Shown here: piece after piece, positions 1 through 9,788 of the stretch
How the letters are laid out: the number at the start of each line of letters is the position of its first letter
Position numbering within the stretch: position 1 is the stretch's first letter
NCBI GenBank assembly: GCA_036971715.1
Contig: JAVHJL010000003.1
Coordinates: 2,170,001 to 2,234,000 of the forward strand
From: Arthrobotrys musiformis
Lineage: Eukaryota; Ascomycota; Orbiliomycetes; Orbiliales; Orbiliaceae
DNA: 64,000 bases
Direction of reading: 5' to 3'
Notes under the pieces: model-generated
Database searches by the model: none
What the model was told of the DNA's origin: nothing
Seen by the model: only the letters and a program-made list of their open reading frames with translations
Made by a program: the position numbers and the translations under genes

Positions 1-2001
1 TATAATGAAATTAACAAGCTCGTCATTCATCGAAACCAAGAAGGCAAAGAGGAACGTCACCACTATAACGCAAACGGATGGGATGAGAGAACCGTTCGAT
101 TTGACGGCACGGAGATAAAATACAAGTGCGACAACAATGGCCAGGTCACTCGGATTTCATACCCCTTGAGCACCACCGAGCATAGCTTTGATGCTGATCG
201 TCGACTGGTCCAAACCCGCGAAGGGGGCGATGTAATTAAATACTCTCGCTCGCTGGATGGTAGCATTACGGGTCAATCATACGGCGATGGTCGCACACAA
301 TCCATCAGACTCGATAAGTTTAGTCGAATAGTCCAAGAGACTGATGTGTTTGGCATTGTTAAAGAAACCGAATACACCAGCTTTGGATTAGTCGCTCGCC
401 GAAAGTGTCAAGGTGACATTATGACCTACAACTACGGCACTGTAAACCATACTTACAATCAGCACCTTGGTTACAAGTTCAGCGGCAGTGAAGATTATAC
501 GAGAAGTATTACGTACGATGGCTTTGGCCGTGTGCGCCAGAATACAGCTAGGGTTTCGGGATCGAGCGCTGTTTTGCTGGAAACAACGTATGAATTGGAT
601 GCCCGTCAGAAGGTCATATGGCTCAAATCTTCCTCGGCCGTGTTCCCGGAACAAAGAAGTGACCGAAGATTCTTATACGATGGTCTCGGTCAAATGACTC
701 AAGAAACCCATGCTGTTGACGGGCAACAATCAATAACAAAGTATGCATATGACGGGAACGCAAACGTTCTATCGGTTGATGTTGATGGCCAGACGACTTC
801 TATGACGTACAACAAGATTGACCAGCGCACTGACAGAGGTTTCACTTACGATGCAAACGGGCGTCTTCTTGAGGACAATGAAGGGCTTAAATACGTTTTT
901 GACGAGCGTGATAGGTTGTTGTCTGTATCATCGTCTTCAGATACGCCGACGAAGTTCGCCTACCACTCAGACTCTCATTTAGCTCAGAAGAACGAGGGTG
1001 ATACTGACGCCGTCAAGTTCTATCATAACAACAGCAACAAGAAGATTGATACTTTCCATGAGACAAAAAGGGAGGGCCAAGTAAGAGACACCAAGACGAG
1101 CTTCTTATCCGATTCCGACACCATTATTGCAGGATATACAAACGGCAGGCCCTCAGACCGCTTCCTAGATCAACTCAACTCTACGGTTCTGATCCTTGGT
1201 GGTGCTGGAAAGCATGTGTCTGCCAAATACGGGGCCTATGGTGCTAGCAAGTTAAGACCCCCTTCTGGAAATCTCTCGTCCAGCTTTGGGTTCACGCAAG
1301 CCTTCACTGATGAGAAAAGAGGTCTCGTGTACCTGGGCTCCCGCTTCTACAATCCGAGGCAAATGTCCTTTGTCTCTATGGATACATACGTGACGGAGAA
1401 CCGCTACGCGTACTGCGACGGCGACCCCGTTAACCGTATCGACCCCACCGGCCACTTTTGGGCCGAGGTTATCCCCACTGTCTTAGGAATCGCTGCAGCC
1501 GTCGTTGCAGGCGCGATCTTCACCGCTGTCACGGGTGGAGCGGGGTCTCCGGTGGCCATGGCTGTCATAAGCGGTGCTATATCAGGTGCAGTCGGCAGCG
1601 CCACAACTCTGGGTTTACAAGCGGCATTCGGCAGAAGGGTTACCGGAGGTGATTTCGTGACCGCACTTTTAGTCGGTGGTATTGGTGGCGCCATAACCGG
1701 TGGCCTCGGGAAGTATTTCCAGGGTGTTGCAAAAGGAAACTTTTATAAGGCCATATTGGGCGGCGCGGCGACTGGAGGTGCCGCGGGCGGTGTGAAAGAG
1801 GCTATTATAATGATAAGGAGCGACAAGGATTTCAGCGTGGGAAGGTTGGCATTAGGTATAGTTCAAGGCGCCTTGATCGGTCTTGCTAGTGGCTACTGGG
1901 CTCGAAGGACTTATATCCGTGAAACTGCCTTGAAGAATTATCAGGCACAATTAGAAGAAATGAAGGGGAGATATTTATATCCGGATATAGTGTTGCAGTA
2001 G
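1..2001 (+). CDS. Rhs/YD-repeat protein, 3' part (5' end outside window)
   Basis: The frame is open from base 1, so the gene begins left of the window; the stop is TAG at 1999-2001. About 666 codons are visible with no intron. Several YD-type repeats (Y-D-x-x-G-R, for example YDGFGR, YDGLGQ, YDANGR) are followed by a classical Rhs-associated core: GLVYLGSRFYNPRQ, then NRYAYCDGDPVNRIDPTGH. In bacteria this core ends the beta-shell of Rhs/Tc-type proteins and the segment after DPxG is the variable C-terminal effector. Here that segment is about 180 residues: Gly/Ala-rich hydrophobic stretches (probably membrane-active or membrane-embedded) followed by a short charged tail. I recognise no nuclease or deaminase motif. 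Lack of introns in an intron-rich neighbourhood suggests acquisition from bacteria, which is inference. The family call is secure; the role in the fungus is unknown. Confidence 0.85.
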   Translation, partial: YNEINKLVIHRNQEGKEERHHYNANGWDERTVRFDGTEIKYKCDNNGQVTRISYPLSTTEHSFDADRRLVQTREGGDVIKYSRSLDGSITGQSYGDGRTQSIRLDKFSRIVQETDVFGIVKETEYTSFGLVARRKCQGDIMTYNYGTVNHTYNQHLGYKFSGSEDYTRSITYDGFGRVRQNTARVSGSSAVLLETTYELDARQKVIWLKSSSAVFPEQRSDRRFLYDGLGQMTQETHAVDGQQSITKYAYDGNANVLSVDVDGQTTSMTYNKIDQRTDRGFTYDANGRLLEDNEGLKYVFDERDRLLSVSSSSDTPTKFAYHSDSHLAQKNEGDTDAVKFYHNNSNKKIDTFHETKREGQVRDTKTSFLSDSDTIIAGYTNGRPSDRFLDQLNSTVLILGGAGKHVSAKYGAYGASKLRPPSGNLSSSFGFTQAFTDEKRGLVYLGSRFYNPRQMSFVSMDTYVTENRYAYCDGDPVNRIDPTGHFWAEVIPTVLGIAAAVVAGAIFTAVTGGAGSPVAMAVISGAISGAVGSATTLGLQAAFGRRVTGGDFVTALLVGGIGGAITGGLGKYFQGVAKGNFYKAILGGAATGGAAGGVKEAIIMIRSDKDFSVGRLALGIVQGALIGLASGYWARRTYIRETALKNYQAQLEEMKGRYLYPDIVLQ

Positions 2002-3147
2002 GCTTGCGTGTTACGGCTAACCGCCTAGGTAATATAAAGAGCAATACTAGCTAAATCGATACCGTTGCGTTTATTCGTTGTACGTTGTGGACACTTGCTG
2101 TAATTCAGTTATACATGTTGCTATTTTAGCTTTAAATTGAAGTATTTTTCTCGCACCAATTTTATATTTAATATCAATATTCGCAAAATCAATATGTTAT
2201 TAGAATATACGAAATATTAATAGTGCCCGTATCGCGAGGATAACGTTACATAAAATATAATATATGCGAGCGTTAGAATATAACATATAGCCTTAAGCTT
2301 CCCTTCGGACAATAGGACGCTTTGGTTGATCGAAACTCGGCCGGGTAGGGGTCTAAATCGAGAGGACAAAAGAAAGTTGATTATTTCTAGTTAGAGCTTG
2401 ACATGGTTCGGTTTGGGGCTGAATTGACTGGGTCGGCAGACCATATGTTAATATGTTACAATAGAATCGGAACGTTGCGTTGACGGTTGCAGACTGATCA
2501 TGATATGAATATATCATCATGGTCATGCATAATCATGAAGGAAACCCACCGGAGTTAAGATACAAAATCCAACAAACAACATGACGGGAAAAATTTACAA
2601 AAGTTTTCTTTATTGTATCTTTAAGAAAACCCCGACTATTTGCCTACCTATGGGCCCACCGACTAGGCAGCTTATACATGTATACATCTACAATTTTTTA
2701 GTCTTTGTTGTTATTATTTTTATTACATACATATATGTAAATGTGGTTAAAAGGGTTCGAATTCTAGTATCGAGACCAGTTCGAATTTCGCGTTGTGAAA
2801 TGTATGTCGGATTTGTTGGTGGCGTTGTCCACCACAATGCAAGTTGCAAGGTCCGGATTATACTTTGGGATATCTTCAATACCTTTTTATCTGGGAGCGA
2901 GACTACCTTTTTATGTGGCGAAGAGAGCTCGCGCGAGCTAGATCTAGATCGAGACCCAAATATAATATTGATATATAGGGATATGCCAGGTAGGCTGGGT
3001 ACGAGACAAGGCATACGAATATATATATATATGGTCTAGTTTCCACGACATAGCTAGTTGGAATGAATCCGTGTAGATTGCGGGCTAGATTTTATAATTA
3101 ATTTTATCTGGCTACTAGTTGGTATAGCATATCCACGAATCCTGTTA
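2002..3147. other. AT-rich intergenic stretch, no supported gene
   Basis: This lies between the Rhs gene and the convergent NLR gene. It is rich in ATATAT runs and short palindromes such as the CTAGATCTAGATC area near 2938-2951. An open frame at 2581-3039 has no recognisable domain and is probably chance. Confidence 0.6.
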
Positions 3148-4584
3148 TCAGAAATGTGTAGCAAGTGCACCTTCATCGATGTCGAGGTAGTTTAAACCAC
3201 CAGATTCGTCCAAAATTACACAGAGCGAACCACGCATGCGTAGGTACAATGGACGACATCCCACAGGAAACCAAAACGATTTGACGGGATTTATGCCCCA
3301 GTGAAGCCATCCATTTGTATCACAGAAATAGCGATGTTGTCCGGGGAATGAATGTGTGTGTGCAGAACCCGTAGGCCCGAGGACACTGAGATCTATGAAG
3401 CCTCCGTCGACCTCTATAGCCGTGCCATCTCGCGAAAATGATACATGATCTGTCCTGAAACTAATACCCATGCCGCTAGTATTAAGGTTTCCTCGGCGAG
3501 CAGACTTCGTCGGAACGACAGGACCCTCCGACCTTTGTATGCAGTTTATATGTTCAATTCCCGTCCTCGTACCTATAAAGGCCGCGCCGATATTCCAGAG
3601 ATAAATTGCGTGAGGTGATATTGTCGCCAGCAAATTACCGTTTGGTGAGAGCGCCATAGCAGTAGGGTGAGGTCCCTGAATCTCGAAATTGTGTAATAGA
3701 GTCCCCGAAGAAGGGTCCCAGACTTTAATGTAGTGCAGGTCGGTCCCCTTATCTGCCGATAAGAGCATCGCACCATCTAATGAGAATATCACAGATGTTA
3801 TCCAACCGCTATCAAGGCTCTGAAGCGTCTTAGAGGGCGCCCCAAAACACACGTCCCATATCCTGATTGTCTGATCCCGTGACCCAGATGCAAGCCACTG
3901 ATTATCTGGTGAAAATGACACCGAAGTTACATCATCGCTGTGACCCTGGAAGGTGCGCAAAGGTTCCTCTGTAGAACTCAGTACATCCCAGAGCTCAATT
4001 ATTGATGAGGATGCCATCGCAAGCTTTCGATCTGAGGACCATGATATTTGACGAGGCTTATGTTGAAGCCGGGTCTTAATTGTACGCAGATGGGGGCTGA
4101 CCCCGAGCTCATCTGGTGAACAAAATTTGGCCGAAGTATGCGGATGCACCCCTGACAGTATATTCCATACTTCGACCGTTAGATTCGGCGACACTACAGC
4201 TAAAATTCTACCGTCTGGTGATAGCTCAGCTAATTGGTTTGAGAAAACTTTTCTGTCTTTAAGTCGGTTTTCATATCCGTCCAAACACGTAGATCGAGGA
4301 TCTTGCGGGCCCAGACTGGTGACGTCCCAAAGCTTGATGGTTCGGTCGTGTGATGAGGTAGTAAGCTGCCTACCATCCGGTGAAAATGCTACGGAGTTCA
4401 CATCACGGTTGTGACCATCAATATTGAGAACCGAGCCAGCGTGGAAGTAGGCAACGGTTCCGTTTTCTTTGATCCGCCCCACCCTCAACTTTCCTTTCGC
4501 AAACCCTGCTGCAAGCCGTCCACCGTTTCGCGACACCGCTAACGAGGTTATGGGCCCCTCGCTGTCCCTCGAATTGTTATCAAG
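3148..4584 (-). pseudogene. C-terminal WD40 part of the NACHT-WD40 NLR, separated by an in-frame TAG
   Basis: This frame directly continues the upstream NLR frame: the two are in the same phase, and only the TAG at 4587-4585 lies between them. The 16 codons after the stop run into a normal WD40 blade (GPITSLAVSRNGG). There is no convincing ATG near the beginning; the first candidate start is GTG at 4536. About seven WD40-like units follow, with cores such as VNSVAFSPDGRQL, VTSVSFSPDNQWL and WITSVIFSLDG, ending at a stop at 3148-3150. If the stop is real and not read through, this half is untranslated or made separately. A 39-base in-frame stretch, donor GTAAAT to acceptor CTCTAG, would remove the stop if spliced, but it is shorter than any other intron here. 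A population allele, a decayed gene, or a sequencing error in one base are all possible. Confidence 0.75.
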
Positions 4585-7500
4585 CTAGAGGTTCCAGAGA
4601 CTCGAGAGACACCCGGAATTTACATCCCATAGATTAATTGCTTTATCCGATAACCCGGAGGCAAGTATCGTGCTACTTGTAAAAAATTCAACCGAGCTTA
4701 CGGCGCTACCGTGGCCGTGCCCCTCAAAGGTTCGTAAGAGCACCCAAGCCTCCACATCCCATAATTTGACCACTTTATCCAGTGATGCAGATGCCAAAAG
4801 CTTCCCCTCTGGTGAGAATATTACAGATGTAACAAATTCACTGTGACCTACGAGAGATCTAAAGGGTGTTTTGCAACTTGCATCGGGGGCTGGCGCTGTG
4901 CAGGAAACGAAACTTGTATCCCAAACATTGACTCTCACATCGAGAGATCCCGACGCGAGCAGCTTGCCATCTGGCGAAAATGCCAGGGACTTCACAGGCC
5001 CCTTTAAATTTGACCCCTTTACAGTCCCAATCAACGCTCCAGAAGCTACATTCCATAGGCTAATGGTGCCACTGGACCCCGAAGCAAGCTTCTCTCCATC
5101 CGGTGAGAATACTACAGACCATACAGCGCCCTTGTCTCTCAGCGTCTGTGTAGTGCGGCCAGAGATCGTATCCCACAGGCGGACCGTTCTATCGTCTGAA
5201 GCTGACGCTAACAACCTGCCGTCTGGTGAAAACACGGCGGACCGCACAACTCCCTTATGACCCTCGAGGATTTGCAACTGCGGGCCCCAGGACGGCCTTA
5301 CAATTGGCGCTTCTCGAGCCCAGTATAAGCAGCTTGGAGAGAAAATGGTCTTGACGACGCTCCCGCTTGGAGAAAAGACTAGAGCGGACATGTATATTTG
5401 CAAGGGCGCTTCTGCTATTATGAATTGGTTGAAGTTGATGAACCTTTCGATATCATAAAGTAGTCGCACTAGTGCTGATGCTTCGCTGGTCTGCTTTCGT
5501 TTTATAAATTTATTAGCAACTATTATTCCAAGCTCAAGTTTCAACTGATATGCCATGCTTACCGAAACTATGGATTGCAAATCTTTTATCAGATATATAT
5601 TATTTGAAGATATTCCGAGAATGCTTGTCGCCTCAAGCCAATGCAGAAGATGTACTCGGAGAAAGTCGTGTACCTCGCCACCGTCTTCAAGGGGGACTTG
5701 ACTTTTCTTAACATGACGTGTCCAGTATTTGCAAGCGTACACGACACTAGCAGAGATGCTCTGCCGTTTTGCTGCAAGGTCATCGACTAGATTCAAAGGC
5801 CCCGCAAACTTCAAGCTACATATATCTCTCTTGAGATTATTCGATAGCAACTTAATGCAGTTACTGGCCAAGTTTTGATGGGTTGCCTTCTCATCTACTG
5901 CGAAACAGTCTTGTGGGTTTCGGCTGACAAGGAAGTCTCTAAAAGAGAGATGAAAAGTCTGCACAAGACCATCTGGTTCGGTGGGGACTCTGAGGATCGA
6001 ACGTAATGCCCTGAGCCTGTAATGAATTGTCTCTTCCTCCAGATTTGTCAGATCTGACAGGGACTTTTGAGCGAGGGGAGACTCGAGGATGACCACAGTG
6101 CTGATTATCCTCCGAGTTTCTTCGATAATTGACTCTCTATCGTCAGTGTTCATATTGTCTAAACTGCGTAGCAGTTGCTCGAAGACCGTAAGATATATTC
6201 GATAGACTCCGGACACCTTGCAGCCTGATGCCAAAATTGTATTTAAGCGCTGCTTGGGCGAAAAATACCTTTCGTCATCATCGTCGACGAAACGGCATAT
6301 AGTTGCCGCAGAAATGAACCAGGGTTCTGCAATTCCCACTAGCTGTTCGATAACCCCATCTCCCGGCCAGGAATCTTGGATCTTGTAGCGTTTACCATTG
6401 CGGCGGCTTATGCGAGTGAACTCGTGCACTAGGAAAACCCTTATATCACGCCTAACAGTTTCGAGAGCGACCTCATCCAAGGCCAGGTCGTGATATTGGA
6501 TATTTTTTCCAGATAGATTTTCAAACGCTCTGGAAGGGGCGTGGTCTGGCCTGCTGGTAATGAACACACGCAAGTCGATATTTTTCAGCTTTCTCAAGCG
6601 TGATAGGGGTTCCAGGATAAGTGGTATCTCTCTCTCATTTTCACACTCGTCAAGGGCGTCGATTAAGATCACTACCGTTGAATTGTGGGATATTCGTGAA
6701 AGCGGTTCCAGGATGAACTTCTCGAACTGTTCTTTGAAGCTCCTTTTGAGGGTATCGAAATCGTTCTCGACCGCTTTGCTGATGTGGGGGAGGAGCTCTG
6801 GCAGGTATTTTGTGAGACCGTAGGCTAGGGTGGGGAAAAACTTCGAAGCACTATTACGGCCAGCCTCGGATCGTTTGAAGAAAAAGCTGGCCCCTAGTTG
6901 ACTTGCGCTTTCTAGATTCTCGGCAACCGTACGCGCGATAGTGGACTTTCCAGTACCCGCTATTCCTCGCAGCCAGAAGATACCATTTTGTTGGGAACCA
7001 TTCACCCACGTATCTATAACCTTGAGAACCTCTATTCTAGTCTGGGGGAGGCATTGTGGTTCCTCCTGGTCTTGGTCAGACCCGAACATTGCCTCTTTGA
7101 CCGACGCATCTCCGAGTTTTTCGATATTCCTGTTTTGGTCCCTGGCGGCATCTAACACGGCTCCATCAATCGTAAGGGCTAGATTGATCTCTTCCCTCAA
7201 AACTTTTAGATTGTCAAATATTTTGCCGATACCGGATTTTTTAAAGGGCCATTTCAAGCTGTCGGCATTCGGGGGTTCCCACGATTTCCTGGAGGGCCTC
7301 GGTATCTTCGATGTCTGCCCTTGCTCCAAGCTTCGCTGAAGGTCGGCGAGCACCTTCTTGCTCTTACCGAGCACATCTTTCAGATTCTGCGAAGCCTTCA
7401 GCTTGGCTCCTGAAGGTCCTTCAAGTAGGCTGTTAACTTTGGAGAGTATGTCCTCAAAAATCTTTACTTCCCCTAGGAGCACTTCTGCCTCATCTTTGGC

Positions 7501-7599
7501 ATTTTTAACTTCGTTGATGTATTTGGCGCATAAAATCCCAATTTTGCCGGCTACCTCCACAAGCGTTATGATGCTTGCGACACCACCTACAACTTCCAT
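4585..7599 (-). CDS. NACHT-WD40 STAND (NLR-like) protein, N-terminal 1004 residues
   Basis: The start is ATG at 7599. Residues 1-50 (MEVVGGVASIITLVEVAGKI onward) look like the helical fungal STAND N-terminal (Helo-like) domain. A NACHT NTPase follows: Walker A GIAGTGKST at 212-220, Walker B VVILIDALDEC at 309-319, and FITSRPD at 346-352. Five WD40 units begin near residue 790 (VVRSAVFSPDGRLLASASDD onward). The frame then meets TAG at 4587-4585, although the same frame continues with about seven more WD40 units down to 3148, for about 1,483 codons in all. In this family (HET-E/HET-D/HNWD relatives) the repeats sense a ligand, the NACHT domain oligomerises, and the N-terminal domain triggers incompatibility or cell death. 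The repeats here are divergent, unlike the near-identical repeats of HNWD genes. No intron was seen. Confidence 0.88.
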   Translation of the reverse strand: MEVVGGVASIITLVEVAGKIGILCAKYINEVKNAKDEAEVLLGEVKIFEDILSKVNSLLEGPSGAKLKASQNLKDVLGKSKKVLADLQRSLEQGQTSKIPRPSRKSWEPPNADSLKWPFKKSGIGKIFDNLKVLREEINLALTIDGAVLDAARDQNRNIEKLGDASVKEAMFGSDQDQEEPQCLPQTRIEVLKVIDTWVNGSQQNGIFWLRGIAGTGKSTIARTVAENLESASQLGASFFFKRSEAGRNSASKFFPTLAYGLTKYLPELLPHISKAVENDFDTLKRSFKEQFEKFILEPLSRISHNSTVVILIDALDECENEREIPLILEPLSRLRKLKNIDLRVFITSRPDHAPSRAFENLSGKNIQYHDLALDEVALETVRRDIRVFLVHEFTRISRRNGKRYKIQDSWPGDGVIEQLVGIAEPWFISAATICRFVDDDDERYFSPKQRLNTILASGCKVSGVYRIYLTVFEQLLRSLDNMNTDDRESIIEETRRIISTVVILESPLAQKSLSDLTNLEEETIHYRLRALRSILRVPTEPDGLVQTFHLSFRDFLVSRNPQDCFAVDEKATHQNLASNCIKLLSNNLKRDICSLKFAGPLNLVDDLAAKRQSISASVVYACKYWTRHVKKSQVPLEDGGEVHDFLRVHLLHWLEATSILGISSNNIYLIKDLQSIVSVSMAYQLKLELGIIVANKFIKRKQTSEASALVRLLYDIERFINFNQFIIAEAPLQIYMSALVFSPSGSVVKTIFSPSCLYWAREAPIVRPSWGPQLQILEGHKGVVRSAVFSPDGRLLASASDDRTVRLWDTISGRTTQTLRDKGAVWSVVFSPDGEKLASGSSGTISLWNVASGALIGTVKGSNLKGPVKSLAFSPDGKLLASGSLDVRVNVWDTSFVSCTAPAPDASCKTPFRSLVGHSEFVTSVIFSPEGKLLASASLDKVVKLWDVEAWVLLRTFEGHGHGSAVSSVEFFTSSTILASGLSDKAINLWDVNSGCLSSLWNL

Positions 7600-8564
7600 G
7601 GGGAGATAGCTAGTTGTCGTTTATAAATTTAAGCTAACTCGAAAATAGTAGGGTTTTCCTCAATCCATGGAGTTGATCGCTGATCTACAATGTATAGCTA
7701 GACTGGGCATTCGAGTTGAGGGTCTATGTGCAATAGTTTTGAAGTTGAGTGCGAATTTCTTGGTGCGGTGGAGGGGTAAATATAAATATAAATACCGAGT
7801 TTGATGTCCCAATCTGCGTTTCTAAGCCTTCTAACGCAAGCTTGAATGCAATGTTCGTTTGTGGGACAGGCGAATACATATCTTTATTGGTGGTTTCACC
7901 GACGGACAGGACATATGCATGCGCATGAGCGAGATACGTTACGTCTTATCAAATTCGCCTAGAAGAAAGACTTGTGCGCGGTCCCGATATAAGAGGTGGT
8001 ATGCCTTGGAGATATGTACAGGTAGTCTGGAACGTACGAGCGAGATGCAAGGATCCATAGCTGGTTTAGTTTTTGGTCGTCAATGATTGTGGAAGGTATT
8101 GAAGTGTCGGGTCCCTAGGTTTCGAATAGGATGTATATACAACACATCCGGTCCGACAAGGCTGTTGGATTTTGCTTCCAGAATTTGGATGCAAGATATT
8201 GATCTCGCAATCATGACTATTGATATCGTCTTATTTTAAGTAACAATCAAGTAATATATGGGTTGAATTTATTATCCAGGTGCATAGCTAGCTATTGATA
8301 ACGGGGCGACCATACTGCGGTAAACCTAGTACAGACCCCCCCTTTGAACCCTTTAGACACTACTTCGAAGCATTTCGCAGCTCAGTCACATTTATCGATC
8401 GACTGAGGCCACTCGTGCACTCTATGGACGCATACCAATTACATTATACCCAAGCACTCAATTATTAAACATTTGATCATAATATTTTTGATATTTTCTG
8501 CCGTTGAAATATCTGAATGCAGTCTCGTAACTACATGCCTCATGTTTCACCCAACCAAACTCGT
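7600..8564. other. Intergenic, no supported gene
   Basis: This is the upstream region of the minus-strand NLR gene and the downstream region of the minus-strand secreted-protein gene. A 75-codon frame at 7859-8086 has no recognisable content. I see no RNA gene. Confidence 0.6.
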
Positions 8565-9788
8565 TTAGAGTGGCTGTGAAGCTTTCCTATACTTGAATCT
8601 CTTACAACCCGGCCCATTGCTAACGACAGTCGGAGGCTGATTAAAGTACCACTCGTATTCATATCTGTGCTTGCGGCAAGTGCCCGCACTACCCCCAGAG
8701 ATAGCCAGCTCGCATCTGCTGTACCACTCTGGTATAAATGGTGGGCATATATCCCAATCGAGTTCAGGACAGTCTGGCGCTCCCCAATGACCTTGGTAGT
8801 TATAGACGCTACCCATGCATGTTCCCGGACCTGGATATGTTTGGCAAGCAACGCAGCAATCATAGATTGTTCCGTTGCTCCAGACTATCTTTAGGTTTTC
8901 ACCTGGGTCGGGGCTGGCATTTATGGCGTAGAAATTTAGTTCTGAGGGTGGGGGGCCTTGATTTCTTGGTCCGCATGCTTCGTAGTACGTGGTCTGGGGG
9001 AGTGATGTTGTGACTGTTGTGAGGTACGATGTGGTCAGTTTGGTGACTGTCACGGTGGTATATTCCGATACAGTTGCGAATTTGGTAATTGTTGAGCGGA
9101 TCGTAACTGGGTCCTTCTTGGTAACAGTCTTGGTCGATTTGATAGTTTGGGTCGTCCAGACCGTCTTGGAGGTAGTACCAACGGACTTGGTCGTCGTTTT
9201 CCAAAGGTCGCTCGTCCCGGTCTTTGTAAGAAGCGTCTTTGTGCAGGTTATCGCTGTGATGTATTGCTGCTTAGCAGCGGGATCAGGCCCTGCATTGCGG
9301 CGCCTGATTCCATCCTGCAATGCACGTTTCGCCGGTTCGTTATCGGGGTCGTCGTTCACACCAACGAAACCCGAAGGCGCCGCGACGGTCTGCGTAGATT
9401 GGAGGGTCTTGGTGGTAATCTCAAAGGTTCCTATAAAACTGGGTACAGTAACGGAGGATGTATAAGTGCTCGTCACCGTCCCACCCGATTTCGTAGTCAC
9501 GCTCGTGACGGTGGAAATAGTTTTGGTCGCTATCGCGGTCACCTTTTTCGTTGCCGTAACTGTTTTTGTAACTTTTGCTTTTGTCACCGTTTTCCAGCGG
9601 GTTACTGTATACCGCGCGGTCGTGCGAACCGTTTTAGTGGTCTTGTATATCTTGGAATTTGGAACAGAATAGCCGCAATAACGAGTGGAACATTTTCCAT
9701 CAATAGTAATGACGGTGCGCGCGGTGCAAAAGGAAGCGAATGTGATCAAGGCAAGCACCAATATATTCAAACGAGAGAAGCCGAACAT
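8565..9788 (-). CDS. Secreted Thr/Val/Lys-rich protein with cysteine-rich C-terminal domain
   Basis: A single exon of 407 residues. Residues 1-23 (FGFSRLNILVLALITFASF then CTA) form a clear signal peptide. The middle consists of Thr-Val-Thr/Lys runs (TKTVTATKKVTAIATKTIST and similar), likely heavily O-glycosylated or extended. A dibasic stretch near residue 154 (AKR, and later RRR) could be a Kex2 site. The last roughly 140 residues hold about ten cysteines including a CCxxC motif (DCCVACQTYPGPGTC), an arrangement seen in apple/PAN-like wall-associated domains of ascomycetes. No catalytic motif and no clear GPI signal are visible. It is probably a cell-wall or secreted adhesive/structural protein. 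The secretion call is strong; the function is unknown. Confidence 0.8.
   Translation of the reverse strand: MFGFSRLNILVLALITFASFCTARTVITIDGKCSTRYCGYSVPNSKIYKTTKTVRTTARYTVTRWKTVTKAKVTKTVTATKKVTAIATKTISTVTSVTTKSGGTVTSTYTSSVTVPSFIGTFEITTKTLQSTQTVAAPSGFVGVNDDPDNEPAKRALQDGIRRRNAGPDPAAKQQYITAITCTKTLLTKTGTSDLWKTTTKSVGTTSKTVWTTQTIKSTKTVTKKDPVTIRSTITKFATVSEYTTVTVTKLTTSYLTTVTTSLPQTTYYEACGPRNQGPPPSELNFYAINASPDPGENLKIVWSNGTIYDCCVACQTYPGPGTCMGSVYNYQGHWGAPDCPELDWDICPPFIPEWYSRCELAISGGSAGTCRKHRYEYEWYFNQPPTVVSNGPGCKRFKYRKASQPL

Noticed and set aside
2748..2772. tRNA-like GGTTCGAATTC T-loop word
   Set aside because: No acceptor stem or anticodon arm could be paired around it.
2581..3039. 152-codon ORF between the Rhs and NLR genes
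   Set aside because: AT-rich low-complexity translation with no domain, overlapped by a similar antisense frame. It looks like chance.
3148..7599. HNWD-type concerted-evolution WD40 repeats
   Set aside because: The repeats are divergent at both DNA and protein level, so there is no sign of recent unit shuffling.
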